A program made the position numbers and the translations under genes. 64,000 nt of DNA, taken from NCBI RefSeq assembly GCF_002902285.1, contig NZ_PPRU01000018.1, positions 1 through 64,000 on the forward strand, in the 5' to 3' direction. Shown piece after piece: positions 35,785 to 43,890 of the stretch. Numbering within the stretch: position 1 is the first letter of the stretch; each line of letters begins with the position of its first letter. This DNA is from Staphylococcus simulans. Lineage in GTDB: Bacteria; Bacillota; Bacilli; Staphylococcales; Staphylococcaceae. The notes below the pieces were generated by a model. That model saw only the letters and a list, made by a program, of their open reading frames with translations, was not told the DNA's origin and ran no database searches.

Positions 35785-37026
35785 TTATCTATTTAACAAT
35801 TGATAAATCTTGTAAAAGAAAGGGTTAATCGGTTTAATAAAGTCGCCGACATATTCTTCAACATGGGCATTAAAGCCTTCTTTGAATTTTTGAACACCGA
35901 AATCTTCAGCATCTTCACTGAAATCTCCTGTAATACCGTAAAAATTATAGCAATCAATACCTTTATTTTTCGCAAATTGAATCATTTCCCATTGGAGTCT
36001 GTACGCACCCATATAGGCATTGTATTTAGGGTTTGAACCGCTGGATAGGTAGTAAACTTCATGAGGGTTATAGATATAGTAAGCTGCAGCTAAGTCTAAT
36101 ACAGGTCCATCTGTTTCTATCAATTTTTTCGTTTCAGTAATTTTTCGTTCTTGTGCTGCTAATTGCTTTTGGTATTGCACATATTTATTTTTATTTTTCT
36201 TAGAATTAGGGTTTTCTTTTAATGCCGCTTGAACATTTTCAATATCTGTATTTAACTCAGCGACTTTCGCATTTTGTGCCTCTAATAATTCTTCTAAATC
36301 GATGTAAACCAGCTTTAACATACTGTTATCAGCGTATGTTTTCTGCATTCTTTCAAAATAGCTTTGATCTCTAAATTTGAAGCCGTGTTTTTCTTCAGCC
36401 ATTTTAAATAATTTAAAAAATCGATCTGTTTCATCAATTGATAAATCACGGACTTTCACCTGCATTTCATAGGTTTTCTTAATATTACGGCGTGTTTGAT
36501 AATCCATTTCTTTTAACAATTGTTTTTCATCTTTGTTTTCTAGGTTTAAGACAGACAACCATCTGATCTGACTTGTTTGAGAATAACCTGTAGTAAACCC
36601 TTGATGACGGTAACCTAATAAATTCATCACATTCATAAAAGTTTCGTTATCATAAGATTCAAGGATTTCTCCGTCACAACTTCGAATATTTTCTAACAGG
36701 TAAGGATCAGTTAAAACATATAAGCAGTTATGCTTTTTTAGATATGTCGTTAAGTTTTCATAAAAAAATCTGACTAACTCATGGTCTTTAAAGTTCATGA
36801 CTGGACCGCGATGTGTATAGAAATATTTAAAGAACTTTAAACAACGTGCCTCAGTCAGTAAACAAGCAGCTAATACATCACCTGTTTCATTTTTTACGCC
36901 GACTAAATGTACATTATTTTGATGCTCATTTTGATAATTGAAATGTGAGGATGATTGGGTATAATGTGATGCATTTTCATTAACAAAATTTTCAAATTCT
37001 TGAATGTTTAACTTAGAAAAATTCAA
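35785..37026 (-). CDS. FemABX-family peptidoglycan aminoacyltransferase (Lif/Epr/FmhA-like)
   Basis: 413 aa from TTG 37026, which gives MNFSKLNIQEFENF, in register with the FemA N-terminus; ATG 37044 is the alternative and neither has a strong ribosome site. FemABX proteins use aminoacyl-tRNA to extend the pentaglycine bridge of lipid II. The fold is clear: two GNAT-like domains (AACLLTEARCLKFFKYFYTHRGPV near 60), the coiled-coil arm (residues about 240-300, ALKENPNSKKNKNKY) and the C-terminal DCYNFYGITGDF...FKEGFNAHVEEYVGDFIKPI. The length and sequence suggest the serine-inserting Lif/Epr/FmhA branch rather than FemA or FemB. A tRNA-Ser-like gene lies directly upstream. Confidence 0.85.
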   Translation of the reverse strand: MNFSKLNIQEFENFVNENASHYTQSSSHFNYQNEHQNNVHLVGVKNETGDVLAACLLTEARCLKFFKYFYTHRGPVMNFKDHELVRFFYENLTTYLKKHNCLYVLTDPYLLENIRSCDGEILESYDNETFMNVMNLLGYRHQGFTTGYSQTSQIRWLSVLNLENKDEKQLLKEMDYQTRRNIKKTYEMQVKVRDLSIDETDRFFKLFKMAEEKHGFKFRDQSYFERMQKTYADNSMLKLVYIDLEELLEAQNAKVAELNTDIENVQAALKENPNSKKNKNKYVQYQKQLAAQERKITETKKLIETDGPVLDLAAAYYIYNPHEVYYLSSGSNPKYNAYMGAYRLQWEMIQFAKNKGIDCYNFYGITGDFSEDAEDFGVQKFKEGFNAHVEEYVGDFIKPINPFFYKIYQLLNR

Positions 37027-37076
37027 AAAAAGACCTACTTTCATATAGAGTTTTTTAAAATTGATTAGATATACAC

Positions 37077-37123
37077 AAAAAAATCGATTGATTAAGTAAC
37101 CGAAATTGTTAACTTATCAACCG
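37077..37123 (-). terminator. Terminator of the tRNA-Ser-like gene
   Basis: Read on the minus strand, CGGTTGAT (37123-37116) pairs with ATCAATCG (37092-37085) and is followed by a run of seven T. It separates the tRNA-like transcript from the FemABX gene. Confidence 0.75.
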
Positions 37124-37147
37124 ATATCAATATTGTTTAAAACTAAG

Positions 37148-37242
37148 CGGAGGGAGAAGGATTCGAACCAACGCAAGCACTGACGTGCTCCTAATTAATA
37201 AATAAATATTAACCCCCTTAAACCAGACTTGGGTATCCCTCC
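37148..37242 (-). tRNA. Aberrant tRNA-Ser-like gene, probably non-decoding
   Basis: 95 nt. The acceptor stem is perfect (GGAGGGA with TCCCTCC) with G73, the D arm is CCC-GGG with a serine-type loop (AAGTCTGG), the variable arm has a good 5-bp stem (AGCAC/GTGCT), and TTCGAAT forms the T loop. But the T-stem has two T-T mismatches (GTTGG/CCTTC) and the anticodon arm cannot form a normal 7-nt loop: pairing GTTAA with TTAAT leaves a 10-nt loop, other registers leave 8 or 6. No serine anticodon is present. CCA is not encoded. SerRS reads the long variable arm and G73, so charging without decoding is plausible. It has its own promoter and terminator. Confidence 0.7.
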
Positions 37243-37258
37243 ATGAATAACTAAATTA

Positions 37259-37287
37259 ATCATAACTTTAGTTTTTCTAAAAGTAAA
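37259..37287 (-). promoter_or_regulatory. Promoter of the tRNA-Ser-like gene
   Basis: Minus strand TTTACT, 17-bp spacer, TATGAT, ending 16 nt before the acceptor stem, which predicts a short leader. Confidence 0.65.
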
Positions 37288-37423
37288 GGAAATTTATAAA
37301 TATTTTGTAGATAAACAATTGAAGATATTTAAAGAAATATAATAAATGACTAAATTTTTTGTTGTTTATATTTAAAAGGGTAAAGATGTGATCTTGTGAT
37401 GAAATATTGAGTGAATTAAACAC

Positions 37424-37459
37424 AAAAAAAGCGACAGTTCCCCTCAAGAGCTGTCGCTT
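37424..37459 (-). terminator. Terminator of mntABC and its 3'-UTR
   Basis: AAGCGACAG (37429-37437) pairs with CTGTCGCTT (37451-37459); minus-strand T run follows. Confidence 0.88.
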
Positions 37460-37625
37460 CGAAAATCGATGTCATCGCAAGCACCGATTTTCTTAAAGTG
37501 GTGTGTGGTCCAGTGGGAGGAAAGACCACAGCTTATTTATGTTTAGGATAGATTATTTATGGATTAGCGGAAATGGAATGGACATACTAGGAGGTCTTTT
37601 TCCGCTAATTGAAAGGATAAATTGT
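37424..37625 (-). ncRNA. mntC 3'-UTR with stem-loops, RsaC-like sRNA candidate
   Basis: About 200 nt downstream of mntC with four hairpins read on minus: 37609-37563 (11 bp), 37530-37505 (7 bp), 37492-37461 (8 bp) and the terminator 37459-37429. The first two loops contain ACCTCC and CTTTCCTCCC, pyrimidine-rich anti-Shine-Dalgarno motifs like the UCCC loops of staphylococcal Rsa RNAs. In S. aureus the manganese-responsive sRNA RsaC is cut from the mntABC 3'-UTR; here the UTR is much shorter, so only position and motif support the link. Confidence 0.55.
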
Positions 37626-38558
37626 TTACTTCATGCTTTGATGAACGGTTTCAATGTTAGATTCCATCATTTTGTAGTAGGAATCTCCTTTACTGCCTTT
37701 TTTGCCAATAGAGTCTGTGTAGACTTCTCCTGAAATTGGAACGCCTGTTTCTTCACTCAAGCTCTTCATGCTTTTATGATCGACACTTGTTTCGACTAAT
37801 AGATTTTTCAAGTTGTGATCTTTAACGAATTTAATTGCTTGTTTCATTTGTTCAGGTGTTCCTTGTTTTTCAGTGTTAATTTCCCAAATATAGCCGGGAG
37901 TGATGCTATATTGTTTTGAGAAATATTTAAATGCGCCTTCACTTGTGATCATAGCGCGTTGATCTTTAGGAATGTCATCGAACTTGTTGTGACTGTCTTT
38001 ATTTAACTTTTCAAGCTTGTTGATATAAGCATCACCTCGTTTTTCGTAGTCTGCTTTGTGTGCTTTATCATGATTGATTGCAGCTTGCTGAATTGTTTTT
38101 ACATATTTGATGCCGTTCTCTAGACTTAACCAAGCGTGAGGATCTTGTTTTGTCTCATCGCCTTCAGCACCGTTCAGGTAAATTGGTTTTACATCTTTAG
38201 AAACGCGTACGACACTATCATCTTTAGTTGTTTTGCCAGCTTGGTCTAAAGCATTTTTAAACCAACCATTACCTGTCTCCAGATTCAATCCGTTATAAAG
38301 GATGATATCTGCGTCTGTTAAGGCTTTGATGTCTTTAGGTTTGACCTCATATTCATGAGGATCTTGGCCGATAGGAACTATGCTATGTATATCCGCATGG
38401 TCCCCGACTACGTTGTCGGCCATGTCATATAGTATTGAATTGGTTGTGACGATTTTAAGTTTATGATTATCAGAGGCTGTTGAGTTTGAATCTTTGCCTC
38501 CGCCGCATGCTGCTAACAGTAATAACATGATAGCTAATAATGGTACTAATTTTTTCAT
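37626..38558 (-). CDS. mntC: Manganese ABC transporter binding lipoprotein
   Basis: 310 aa cluster A-I metal-binding protein. The lipoprotein signal ends LLAAC with the lipidated Cys near residue 18. The four metal ligands of MntC/PsaA proteins are visible: His in GQDPHEYE near 66, His in DPHAW near 139, Glu in TSEGAF near 206 and Asp in YTDS near 281. It captures Mn2+ for MntB/MntA and is anchored outside the membrane. It overlaps mntB by 4 nt and is the last gene of the operon. Confidence 0.95.
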   Translation of the reverse strand: MKKLVPLLAIMLLLLAACGGGKDSNSTASDNHKLKIVTTNSILYDMADNVVGDHADIHSIVPIGQDPHEYEVKPKDIKALTDADIILYNGLNLETGNGWFKNALDQAGKTTKDDSVVRVSKDVKPIYLNGAEGDETKQDPHAWLSLENGIKYVKTIQQAAINHDKAHKADYEKRGDAYINKLEKLNKDSHNKFDDIPKDQRAMITSEGAFKYFSKQYSITPGYIWEINTEKQGTPEQMKQAIKFVKDHNLKNLLVETSVDHKSMKSLSEETGVPISGEVYTDSIGKKGSKGDSYYKMMESNIETVHQSMK

Positions 38559-39391
38559 GATGTAACTCCTTTTTTGATTTTGAGAGTCAATTTAGAATAG
38601 ATAAATGTACCGACATAAATAGCAAACGCACACAAGACAATTGTTGCACCACTAGGGATGTTATAAATGTAGCTGAAATACATACCGATTATTGAACTGA
38701 TTACACTGATCAGACTGGCTACAATCATCATAGACCATAATTTCTTGGTGATGAGAAAAGCTGCTGAAGCGGGTGTAATCAACAGTGCAACAACGAGTAT
38801 AATACCCACAGTTTGAATGCTTGCAACTGTCACAAGTGACAAGAGCAGCATCACAAAGTAGTGGATGGCTGTTGTGTTTAAACCGCTCATTCTACTAAAG
38901 GTTGGATCGAAAGTAGAAATCATTAATGGGCGGTAAAAAATGATGATAAGCAAGAGTACTATTATGCTGACCACAATCGTCGACCAGTATGCACTATTGG
39001 TAATCGCTAGCAAATTACCGAATAGAATATGATACAAGTTCGTCGTACTATTGATCAAGCTGATAATAATAACTCCGGTAGCTAAGAATGCTGTGAAGCT
39101 GATGCCGATGGCTGCGTCTTGTTTAGTTTTACTTCGTTCAGAAATAAAACCGATGAATAGACTGGCTAGCATTCCAGTAACTAAAGCTCCGACAAACATC
39201 GGAATTTTGAAGAGGAATGATAGTGCAACCCCTGGCAATACAGCATGGCTCATCGCATCACCCATGAGTGACAACCCTCTTAAAACAATCAGGCTGCCGA
39301 CTGTTCCGCACACAATGCCGACACAAATGGAAATAATCAGAGCGCGGTTTAAAAATTGATATTGTGTGAGTTGTTGTATAAATTCGTACAT
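38555..39391 (-). CDS. mntB: Manganese ABC transporter permease
   Basis: 278 aa with about eight membrane helices, ABC-3 family. Conserved features are the N-terminal FLNRALIISICVGIVCGTVGS, HAVLPGVALSFL near 50 and the C-terminal VALLITPASAAFL near 197. RBS AAAGAGAG. It lies 24 nt after mntA and overlaps mntC. Homodimer forming the Mn2+ channel. Confidence 0.94.
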   Translation of the reverse strand: MYEFIQQLTQYQFLNRALIISICVGIVCGTVGSLIVLRGLSLMGDAMSHAVLPGVALSFLFKIPMFVGALVTGMLASLFIGFISERSKTKQDAAIGISFTAFLATGVIIISLINSTTNLYHILFGNLLAITNSAYWSTIVVSIIVLLLIIIFYRPLMISTFDPTFSRMSGLNTTAIHYFVMLLLSLVTVASIQTVGIILVVALLITPASAAFLITKKLWSMMIVASLISVISSIIGMYFSYIYNIPSGATIVLCAFAIYVGTFIYSKLTLKIKKGVTS

Positions 39392-39415
39392 AAATTTGAC
39401 TCTCTTTCTAATTCT

Positions 39416-40129
39416 TTAATGGCGCTGTGGTTGATTCATGAATGTCTCGTTTAATCGTTCTGTGGTCATTGCTTCTTCGCTTGGTCCGAAATAACGTAAA
39501 GTTTGATTGAGCAGAATGACACGATCGAAATAAGTAGTTGCTTTTGATAGATCATGATGCACGATTAAAATTAATTTGCCTTCGGCCTTTAAGCCTTCTA
39601 TTTTACGCATAATTAATTGTTCACTCGTAAAATCAATTCCTACAAAAGGTTCGTCTAATAAGTAAAGTTCGCTCGTCGACATCAAGGCGCGTGCAACTAA
39701 TACACGTTGCAGCTGTCCACCGCTTAATTGAGAAATTTGGCGTTTACGTAAATGTGTTAATTCCATTTCTTCTAATAATTGAGTTAAGCGTTGTTTAATT
39801 TGTGCAGAAGGGCGTTTAAACCACCCAATCTCTTTATAAGCGCCTGATAGTACGACGTTTTCAACATCAATTGGAAAATCTAAATCTAAGTAGGCTTTTT
39901 GCGGTATGTATGTGATGTTCTTAAGTTGTGATTCGACTGGTTGATTGTTCAACAATTGGACACCTTGTGATTTAAACTCTCCGATTAACGCTTTGATTAA
40001 TGAGGATTTTCCTGCACCGTTCGGACCCATAATACCGATGATTTCACCGTGAACAGGAATAGACAAGTTGATGTTTCGCAAGACATGCTTATTGCCTAAA
40101 TACAAATCCAAATTCTCAATTTCTAACAA
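39416..40129 (-). CDS. mntA: Manganese ABC transporter ATPase
   Basis: 237 aa. TTG 40129 (MLEIENLDLY) is 7 nt after AGGAGG; the in-frame GTG at 40135 abuts that site. Walker A GPNGAGKSS near residue 35, signature LSGGQLQR near 135, Walker B LYLLDEPFVGID near 155 and H-loop His in IVHHD near 190. It drives MntB. First gene of the operon, directly behind the MntR-type operator. Confidence 0.94.
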   Translation of the reverse strand: MLEIENLDLYLGNKHVLRNINLSIPVHGEIIGIMGPNGAGKSSLIKALIGEFKSQGVQLLNNQPVESQLKNITYIPQKAYLDLDFPIDVENVVLSGAYKEIGWFKRPSAQIKQRLTQLLEEMELTHLRKRQISQLSGGQLQRVLVARALMSTSELYLLDEPFVGIDFTSEQLIMRKIEGLKAEGKLILIVHHDLSKATTYFDRVILLNQTLRYFGPSEEAMTTERLNETFMNQPQRH

Positions 40130-40152
40130 TATCACACCTCCTAAAAGAATTT

Positions 40153-40203
40153 TTAGGGTAACCTAATTTATTTCATCATAAGACATGAATTTTCGCGTGT
40201 CAA
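40153..40203 (-). promoter_or_regulatory. mntABC promoter with MntR-type operator
   Basis: Minus strand TTGACA (40203-40198), 17-bp spacer, TATGAT (40180-40175). Immediately downstream is the inverted repeat TTAGGGTAACCTAA (40153-40166), which fits a DtxR/MntR box and covers the expected start site, so manganese-bound MntR would block transcription. Confidence 0.8.
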
Positions 40204-40254
40204 GTCTTTTCGTGATACAATAAAGTGAATCTGGATGGAAGGAACGGTGACAAG

Positions 40255-40911
40255 ATGTTAACGGAAGAAAAAGAAGATTACCTCAAAGCGATTTTGAATA
40301 ATGGCGGCGCAACTTCATTCGTTACAAATAAAAAACTTTCTCAATACTTAAATATTAAACCCCCATCCGTGAGTGAGATGGTCAATCGTTTAGAAAAAGC
40401 GGGCTATGTAACTACCAAACCTTATAAGGGTGTCAAATTATCCGAAGAAGGTTTCAACCATACATTAGAAATTATTAAGCGTCATCGCTTATTAGAACTT
40501 TTCTTAATCGAGATATTGAAATACAACTGGGAAGAAGTGCACCAAGAAGCAGAAGTGCTTGAACATAGAGTGTCTGATTTGTTTGTCGAACGTTTAGACT
40601 CATTGTTGAATTATCCGACAACATGCCCACATGGCGGTATCATCCCAAGAGATGGTAAATTTGAAGAAATTTACAATGAATCCTTAAAAACATTCCAAGC
40701 AGGAGATCAAATCGTGATTCGTCGTGTACGAGACCGTACGAAATTATTAATTTATCTTTCTAGTAAATTTATTTCAATCGGGGATGCGGTGACGGTGATA
40801 TCTCGTGATGATACTAACGAAGTTATTGCTATTCAAAAAGGGGATGACCCATTAATTATTTTAAGTTATGAAAACGCGGCACATATTTTTGGGGAATTAG
40901 CGGACGTATAA
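40255..40911 (+). CDS. mntR: Manganese-responsive DtxR-family regulator
   Basis: 218 aa. ATG 40255; in-frame codons upstream from 40225 lack a ribosome site. N-terminal winged helix (MLTEEKEDYLKAIL, PPSVSEMVNRLEKAGYVT), a dimerisation domain with metal ligands (EVLEHRVSD, CPHGGIIP near 123), and a C-terminal SH3-like/FeoA domain (residues 150-218), so it is the long DtxR/IdeR-like form found in staphylococci. It is divergent from mntABC and represses it when Mn2+ is plentiful. Confidence 0.93.
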   Translation: MLTEEKEDYLKAILNNGGATSFVTNKKLSQYLNIKPPSVSEMVNRLEKAGYVTTKPYKGVKLSEEGFNHTLEIIKRHRLLELFLIEILKYNWEEVHQEAEVLEHRVSDLFVERLDSLLNYPTTCPHGGIIPRDGKFEEIYNESLKTFQAGDQIVIRRVRDRTKLLIYLSSKFISIGDAVTVISRDDTNEVIAIQKGDDPLIILSYENAAHIFGELADV

Positions 40912-41067
40912 ATAGAATAGGAATCAGAGTGGTTCATCATTGGCGTAATCTATTTAGGTTACGTCTTTTTTGTCGTTCTAATTAATGAGATGTATATCAT
41001 TCTTTGTACCTATGGATAATTCAAAAAATCGTCATATAATAATAAAAAAGATAAAAGAGGTATAAGG

Positions 41068-41772
41068 ATGAAGGAGAATACAGCACATCAATCAGAAAAA
41101 ATAGTGTTAGTTGTCAGCTTACTGATCTTTTTGTTTATAATGATTGGGAATTATTTAAAGTTAGATTTTTTACGATATATGGATCAAACGACATTACGAT
41201 GGTTTATTCAAACGTTTGGTGAACCGAAAATGCAGTTTGGTCATGGCTTTCTTAATGATTATATGAATGCACTGGCTACATATGGAGATGTTTTAACCTT
41301 TGTAGTGATGTCTATTGTCATTGCGATTATTTTATTATTCAAGCGTTACTATGTATTAAGTTTATGGTTGTTAAGCACAGTGGCTTCAGGAGGTATCTTA
41401 GGTATTATTTTTAAGGATGTCATTCATCGTCATCGTCCGTATGACCATTTGTTAGCAGATACAGGTTTTTCTTTTCCAAGCGGGCATTCATTATCTAGTA
41501 CGCTGATTGTGATCATTATATTTGCGGTGTTTTTACCGAAAGTGAAACATCGTGCAATTCAAGTGACAATTGCTGGTTTGCTTTCAGTGTTATGGGCAAG
41601 TATTTTATTTTCAAGAATGTACTTTCACGCACACTTTTTAACTGATGTGATAGGCGGTGTCTCTTTAGGTATCGTTTGGGTAATGGGTGCTATATTGATA
41701 TATCGCTTGTTATTAACGAAGTTGCCTCAAATCAATTTACTGCGAAAAGGTAAGATGTTTTATATAAAATAG
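41068..41772 (+). CDS. PAP2-family membrane phosphatase
   Basis: 234 aa with six membrane helices. The three phosphatase motifs are present: KDVIHRHRPYD near 114, PSGHSLSSTL near 135 and SRMYFHAHFLTDVIGG near 188. Enzymes of this group dephosphorylate undecaprenyl pyrophosphate or other lipid phosphates at the outer membrane face. RBS AGAGG. Monocistronic with a strong terminator. Confidence 0.88.
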   Translation: MKENTAHQSEKIVLVVSLLIFLFIMIGNYLKLDFLRYMDQTTLRWFIQTFGEPKMQFGHGFLNDYMNALATYGDVLTFVVMSIVIAIILLFKRYYVLSLWLLSTVASGGILGIIFKDVIHRHRPYDHLLADTGFSFPSGHSLSSTLIVIIIFAVFLPKVKHRAIQVTIAGLLSVLWASILFSRMYFHAHFLTDVIGGVSLGIVWVMGAILIYRLLLTKLPQINLLRKGKMFYIK

Positions 41773-41780
41773 TAAAATAA

Positions 41781-41808
41781 AGAAGCTTTGCGGTGTCGCA
41801 AAGCTTCT
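41781..41808. terminator. Bidirectional terminator
   Basis: Perfect 12-bp stem AGAAGCTTTGCG/CGCAAAGCTTCT with a 4-nt loop, between the convergent PAP2 and acetyltransferase genes. Confidence 0.92.
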
Positions 41809-41830
41809 TTTGTTCATCTATTCATCTCTA

Positions 41831-42322
41831 TTAAATTTGTTTGCCCCAAATATTTAAGTCTAAGCGTTGATTATCGATGTGTGCGATTTGCGGCATTTCT
41901 CCCCAAAGAACGTAGCCTTGTTTTTCAAATAATTTATTACATGGTATGTTTTGTGCGAAAACATAGCCAGTTAAGAAGCGAATCCCTAACGCTTTGGCTT
42001 CTTGTTCTAGACGTTGCATCACTTTAGTACCAATACCTTTCCCACTAATCTGTTGATCCAAATAGATACTAACTTCTGCAGTTTCATCATAAGCAGGTCT
42101 GCCGTAAAAGTAATTCAGACTTGCAAAACCAATTGGGCGCATTTCTTCATCGTATACTGTAAACAAAGGACGCATGGCATCGTGTTTATCAAAGACGTGT
42201 GCCATTTCTTGTTCTGTCATTTCATCAATATCTGCTGTGATGTTACGTGCAGCGATGGCTTGATTATAAACTTTTGTAAATAAAGATAAATCGACTTGTG
42301 TTGCTGGACGAAGCTTTACCAT
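41831..42322 (-). CDS. GNAT acetyltransferase, phosphinothricin acetyltransferase-like
   Basis: 163 aa. ATG 42322 follows AAGGTGAT; 23 in-frame codons upstream overlap the preceding gene and lack a site. The N-terminus KLRPATQVDLSLFTKVYNQAI and the acetyl-CoA loop DQQISGKGIGTKVMQRLEQEA are typical of the Pat/YwnH-like subgroup, followed by NKLFEKQGYVLWG. It may acetylate amino-acid-like inhibitors such as methionine sulfone; the substrate is unproven. Starts 10 nt after the M50-like gene. Confidence 0.85.
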   Translation of the reverse strand: MVKLRPATQVDLSLFTKVYNQAIAARNITADIDEMTEQEMAHVFDKHDAMRPLFTVYDEEMRPIGFASLNYFYGRPAYDETAEVSIYLDQQISGKGIGTKVMQRLEQEAKALGIRFLTGYVFAQNIPCNKLFEKQGYVLWGEMPQIAHIDNQRLDLNIWGKQI

Positions 42323-42332
42323 TTTTATCACC

Positions 42333-43085
42333 TTAATTCTGTAAAAGTAGAATAGTGATAATAGCGTACACGATATAAACGTTAAAGGCAATCCATAACA
42401 AACTGAAAATTACGACAGGGATGCCGGTTAATTGACGTAAAGCTAAACCATCCCAGTCGATGACATGTTTCGTAAAAGTCAAAGTAATAATCGTCCAAGT
42501 CGATTGTAGCAACTCTCCGAACAGCACACCTAAAATAAAGTGGTAAATCAATGATAAGATAATGACAATGAATTCAGGTTGACCGTTTTGTACTAAACCA
42601 TAAATCATGACGCCTAATAAGAGCGTGAGTAAAATAGGGATACCTTTTCTTGAAGTAATCAGCACAAAATAAATAAAGATAGCTAGATAGCTGAATACGA
42701 AGAGTGAAGGATAATGATAATAACCCGCAAAGAGCCCGACTGCCAACATCAACGGAGGCATCATATAACCACCAAGTGTCGTAATTATCATCGTCATTCT
42801 ACTTCTAGCTCTGGTGACCGCAAAGCCTTGTCGCGAGGTCTGTATACGTTCTCTAGGAGAAGTAACAATCACTAAATCCTCGGTATGACCGCCACTGATT
42901 TTGTTAAATAGAATATGACCGAATTCATGTGTGAGTACCGGAATGTAATTTAATATAATGTCTAGAATCGCAAAACTTGGTTTATGACGATTGCGATGCA
43001 CGAATAGATAAGCAATGGCGATTAATACCACCCAATATAAATGGAGTGTCATAGAAGTGCTTAGAATATCTTTAATCAACTGCAT
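42333..43085 (-). CDS. M50B-like membrane metallopeptidase homologue
   Basis: 250 aa with seven or eight hydrophobic segments. The zinc motif HEFGH is near residue 54 within YIPVLTHEFGHILFN. The family (PF13398-like, staphylococcal and Bacillus) resembles site-2 proteases but is short and lacks a PDZ domain. A conserved second-site Asp, as in LDG motifs, was not identified, so protease activity is uncertain. Cotranscribed with the acetyltransferase gene downstream. Confidence 0.75.
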   Translation of the reverse strand: MQLIKDILSTSMTLHLYWVVLIAIAYLFVHRNRHKPSFAILDIILNYIPVLTHEFGHILFNKISGGHTEDLVIVTSPRERIQTSRQGFAVTRARSRMTMIITTLGGYMMPPLMLAVGLFAGYYHYPSLFVFSYLAIFIYFVLITSRKGIPILLTLLLGVMIYGLVQNGQPEFIVIILSLIYHFILGVLFGELLQSTWTIITLTFTKHVIDWDGLALRQLTGIPVVIFSLLWIAFNVYIVYAIITILLLQN

Positions 43086-43195
43086 AATTTAACCTCTTCT
43101 TGAATTAGAAAAAGTTGAGATACATGACCTCAACTTATGATTTATCTTCATTGTATGAATTTTTAGCATTTACGTCTTGCGTCTTCGGACGTATT

Positions 43196-43753
43196 TTAAT
43201 CATTCGGCACATCTTTGATGTAACGTGCTGGATTACCTGCGACAACTTGATTTGTGGATACATCTTTAGTGACGACGCTGCCTGCGCCGACAACAACATT
43301 ATCGCCAATGGTAATACCTGGCAAAATAATCGCACCTGCGCCGATCCAAACATGATTACCGATTGTTATAGGGTAGCCTAACTCTAATCCAGCGGCACGT
43401 GTTTTAGGATTTAAAGGGTGAGTTGCGGTAATCAACTGAACGTTCGGACCTAAGAGTACGTGATTGCCAATCGTAATTTTTGCGACATCTAACATCGTCG
43501 CATTAAAGTTCGCATAGAAATGGTCTCCAATTGTAATGTTATAACCATAGTCAAAGTGGATATCTGGCTCAATGAAGACTTCTTCACCGCAAGCCCCTAC
43601 ACTTTGGCGGAATAAATGCATACGTTCTTTAATAGAAAAGGCATTGTTGATTGCTTTTGTTGCGTGGCGTGCTTTATGACGTTCCTTTACTAACTCAGGA
43701 TCTCTTGAGTCATAGAGCTGACCGCTCAACATTTTGTCTTTTTCACTTGTCAT
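43196..43753 (-). CDS. maa: Maltose/galactoside O-acetyltransferase family protein
   Basis: 185 aa. N-terminal Mac domain (KDKMLSGQLYDSRDPELVKER) and left-handed beta-helix made of hexapeptide repeats (ITIGDHFYANF, ITIGNHVLLGPNVQLI, VWIGAGAIILPGITIGDNVVVGAGSVV). Catalytic His in TATHPL near residue 113. It transfers acetyl from acetyl-CoA to sugars such as maltose or glucose. Terminal GNPARYIKDV is typical. Cytoplasmic; single gene. Confidence 0.9.
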   Translation of the reverse strand: MTSEKDKMLSGQLYDSRDPELVKERHKARHATKAINNAFSIKERMHLFRQSVGACGEEVFIEPDIHFDYGYNITIGDHFYANFNATMLDVAKITIGNHVLLGPNVQLITATHPLNPKTRAAGLELGYPITIGNHVWIGAGAIILPGITIGDNVVVGAGSVVTKDVSTNQVVAGNPARYIKDVPND

Positions 43754-43890
43754 AGTATCTAACCTCTTTGATTCTCATAATAAATTCAGATTACCACTTA
43801 TAGTGAGGAATGCAATCAATTCAACTGGCGTGTATAATAAGATGAAATGAACTTTTATTAATCAGAGGTGCAAGTTAGGAGTTTGAAGCG

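Noticed and set aside
37148-37242. Ordinary tRNA-Ser or tRNA-Leu
   Set aside because: No register of the anticodon arm gives a 7-nt loop with a Ser or Leu anticodon, and the T-stem has two mismatches.
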